From an uncultured Ruminococcus sp. (GTDB taxonomy: Bacteria > Bacillota > Clostridia > Oscillospirales > Ruminococcaceae), in assembly GCA_900752785.1 (NCBI GenBank), contig CAADWP010000046.1, positions 1-5,953 on the forward strand: 5,953 nucleotides of DNA. The letters are read 5' to 3'. Positions 5,337-5,953 of the stretch are shown here, piece after piece; within the stretch, counting starts at the first letter, position 1; each line of letters opens with the position of its first letter. The position numbers were made by a program, and so were the translations under genes. The notes under the pieces were generated by a model, which worked only from the letters and a program-made list of their open reading frames with translations, searched no databases and was not told where the DNA came from.

Positions 5337-5365
5337 TTGAAAATTTTTTCAAAATATAGTATTAT
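5337..5365 (+). promoter_or_regulatory. Sigma-A promoter for pgi
   Basis: TTGAAA (5337-5342, five of six) and TATTAT (5360-5365, five of six) are separated by 17 bases in an A/T-rich stretch. The start of transcription should be near 5372, giving a leader of about 45 bases before the ATG at 5419. This supports expression of pgi independent of the upstream pseudoenzyme gene. Confidence 0.75.
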
Positions 5366-5385
5366 ATAGTTGGTAAATTATATTT

Positions 5386-5402
5386 GTACGGCAGTGCTGT
5401 AC
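5386..5402 (+). promoter_or_regulatory. Hairpin in the pgi 5' leader
   Basis: GTACGGC (5386-5392) pairs with GCTGTAC (5396-5402) around the triloop AGT, with one G-U pair. It ends 4 bases before the Shine-Dalgarno GGAGG (5407-5411). It may only protect or expose the ribosome site; a regulatory role is unproven. Confidence 0.4.
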
Positions 5403-5418
5403 TAATGGAGGTATTTTC

Positions 5419-5953
5419 ATGTCATTAAAACTCAACGCCAAATACCTGAAGGATTATGTTAATGCTGATGAACTTATTGGCATTAAAGCTCAGGTCGAAG
5501 CCGCTGCTGCTTCACTTCACAATAAAACAGGTCTTGGAAACGATTTCTTAGGCTGGGTAGAACTCCCTACAAATTACGATAAGGAAGAATTCGCAAGGAT
5601 TAAGGCTGCTGCTGAAAAAATTAAGAATAATTCGGATATTCTTATTGTTATCGGTATCGGCGGTTCTTATCTTGGTGCAAGAGCCGCTATCGAGCTTTTG
5701 AAATCGCCTATTTATAATAATATAAAAAAAGAGACGCCCGATATTTACTATGTTGGAAACAGCATTAATCCTACATATCTTAATGAGATAATCGAACTCT
5801 GCAAGGATAAGGATTTTTCTGTAAACGTAATCTCAAAATCAGGCACAACTACTGAGCCTGCGCTTGCTTTTAGAATTTTCAAGAAAATGGTGGAGGACAA
5901 GTACGGAAAGGAAGAAGCTAAAAACAGAATTTTTGCTACAACAGATAAGGCTC
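5419..5953 (+). CDS. pgi: Glucose-6-phosphate isomerase, N-terminal part (cut by window end)
   Basis: The enzyme interconverts glucose 6-phosphate and fructose 6-phosphate in the cytoplasm, for glycolysis and gluconeogenesis. The window holds 178 codons plus one base, under half of the roughly 450 residues usual for the Firmicute form. The start ATG is 7 bases after GGAGG (5407-5411). Family motifs are clear: [18 protein letters not shown] (77-94), which binds the sugar phosphate, [12 protein letters not shown] (110-121) and [14 protein letters not shown] (139-152), containing the phosphate-binding SGTTTE loop. The catalytic Glu and His lie beyond the edge, so completeness cannot be judged. 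It has its own promoter and appears unrelated in function to the cell-wall genes before it. Confidence 0.96.
   Translation, partial: MSLKLNAKYLKDYVNADELIGIKAQVEAAAASLHNKTGLGNDFLGWVELPTNYDKEEFARIKAAAEKIKNNSDILIVIGIGGSYLGARAAIELLKSPIYNNIKKETPDIYYVGNSINPTYLNEIIELCKDKDFSVNVISKSGTTTEPALAFRIFKKMVEDKYGKEEAKNRIFATTDKA

Overview
All genes in this window read left to right on the + strand. Protein sequences, strong Shine-Dalgarno sites, AT-rich gaps with sigma-A promoters and codon style all suggest an anaerobic low-to-mid-GC Firmicute of class Clostridia. A gut Oscillospiraceae/Ruminococcaceae-like organism is my best guess (inference, no search run).

Region 1 (1-1738) is the 3' end of a sodium-pumping, biotin-dependent decarboxylase operon. 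It holds the last 24 codons of an unidentified upstream gene, a biotin carrier protein with the EAMKMEN biotinylation motif, and a complete membrane beta subunit of the OadB/MmdB/GcdB family. A strong intrinsic terminator follows. The carboxyltransferase subunit lies outside, so the substrate (oxaloacetate, methylmalonyl-CoA or glutaconyl-CoA) cannot be decided. Carboxybiotin on the carrier is decarboxylated by the beta subunit, which exports Na+.

Region 2 (1840-5281) holds three consecutive exported or membrane-anchored proteins with D-Ala-D-Ala peptidase folds. The first is an S11 serine DD-carboxypeptidase with intact SxxK and KTG motifs but SGA in place of SxN. The second is a VanY-like M15 protein that has lost one zinc-ligand His, the catalytic Glu and the conserved Arg. 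The third is a DacF-like S11 protein with PBP5 C-terminal domain and membrane anchor in which all three active-site motifs are changed (YLSK, NAN, KAA). The first gene has a consensus promoter whose -10 box sits in the loop of an inverted repeat. No clear terminator separates genes one and two, so they may be co-transcribed up to the terminator at 4055-4082. The pairing of pseudoenzymes from two unrelated folds beside a possibly active relative is the most notable feature here, and suggests binding, sensing or regulation of peptidoglycan stem peptides rather than hydrolysis (inference).

Region 3 (5282-5953) is a promoter and leader followed by the first 178 codons of glucose-6-phosphate isomerase (pgi), cut by the window edge. 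It appears functionally unrelated to region 2.

No tRNA, rRNA, CRISPR array, insertion sequence or phage gene was seen, and no gene-free stretch exceeds 300 bases.
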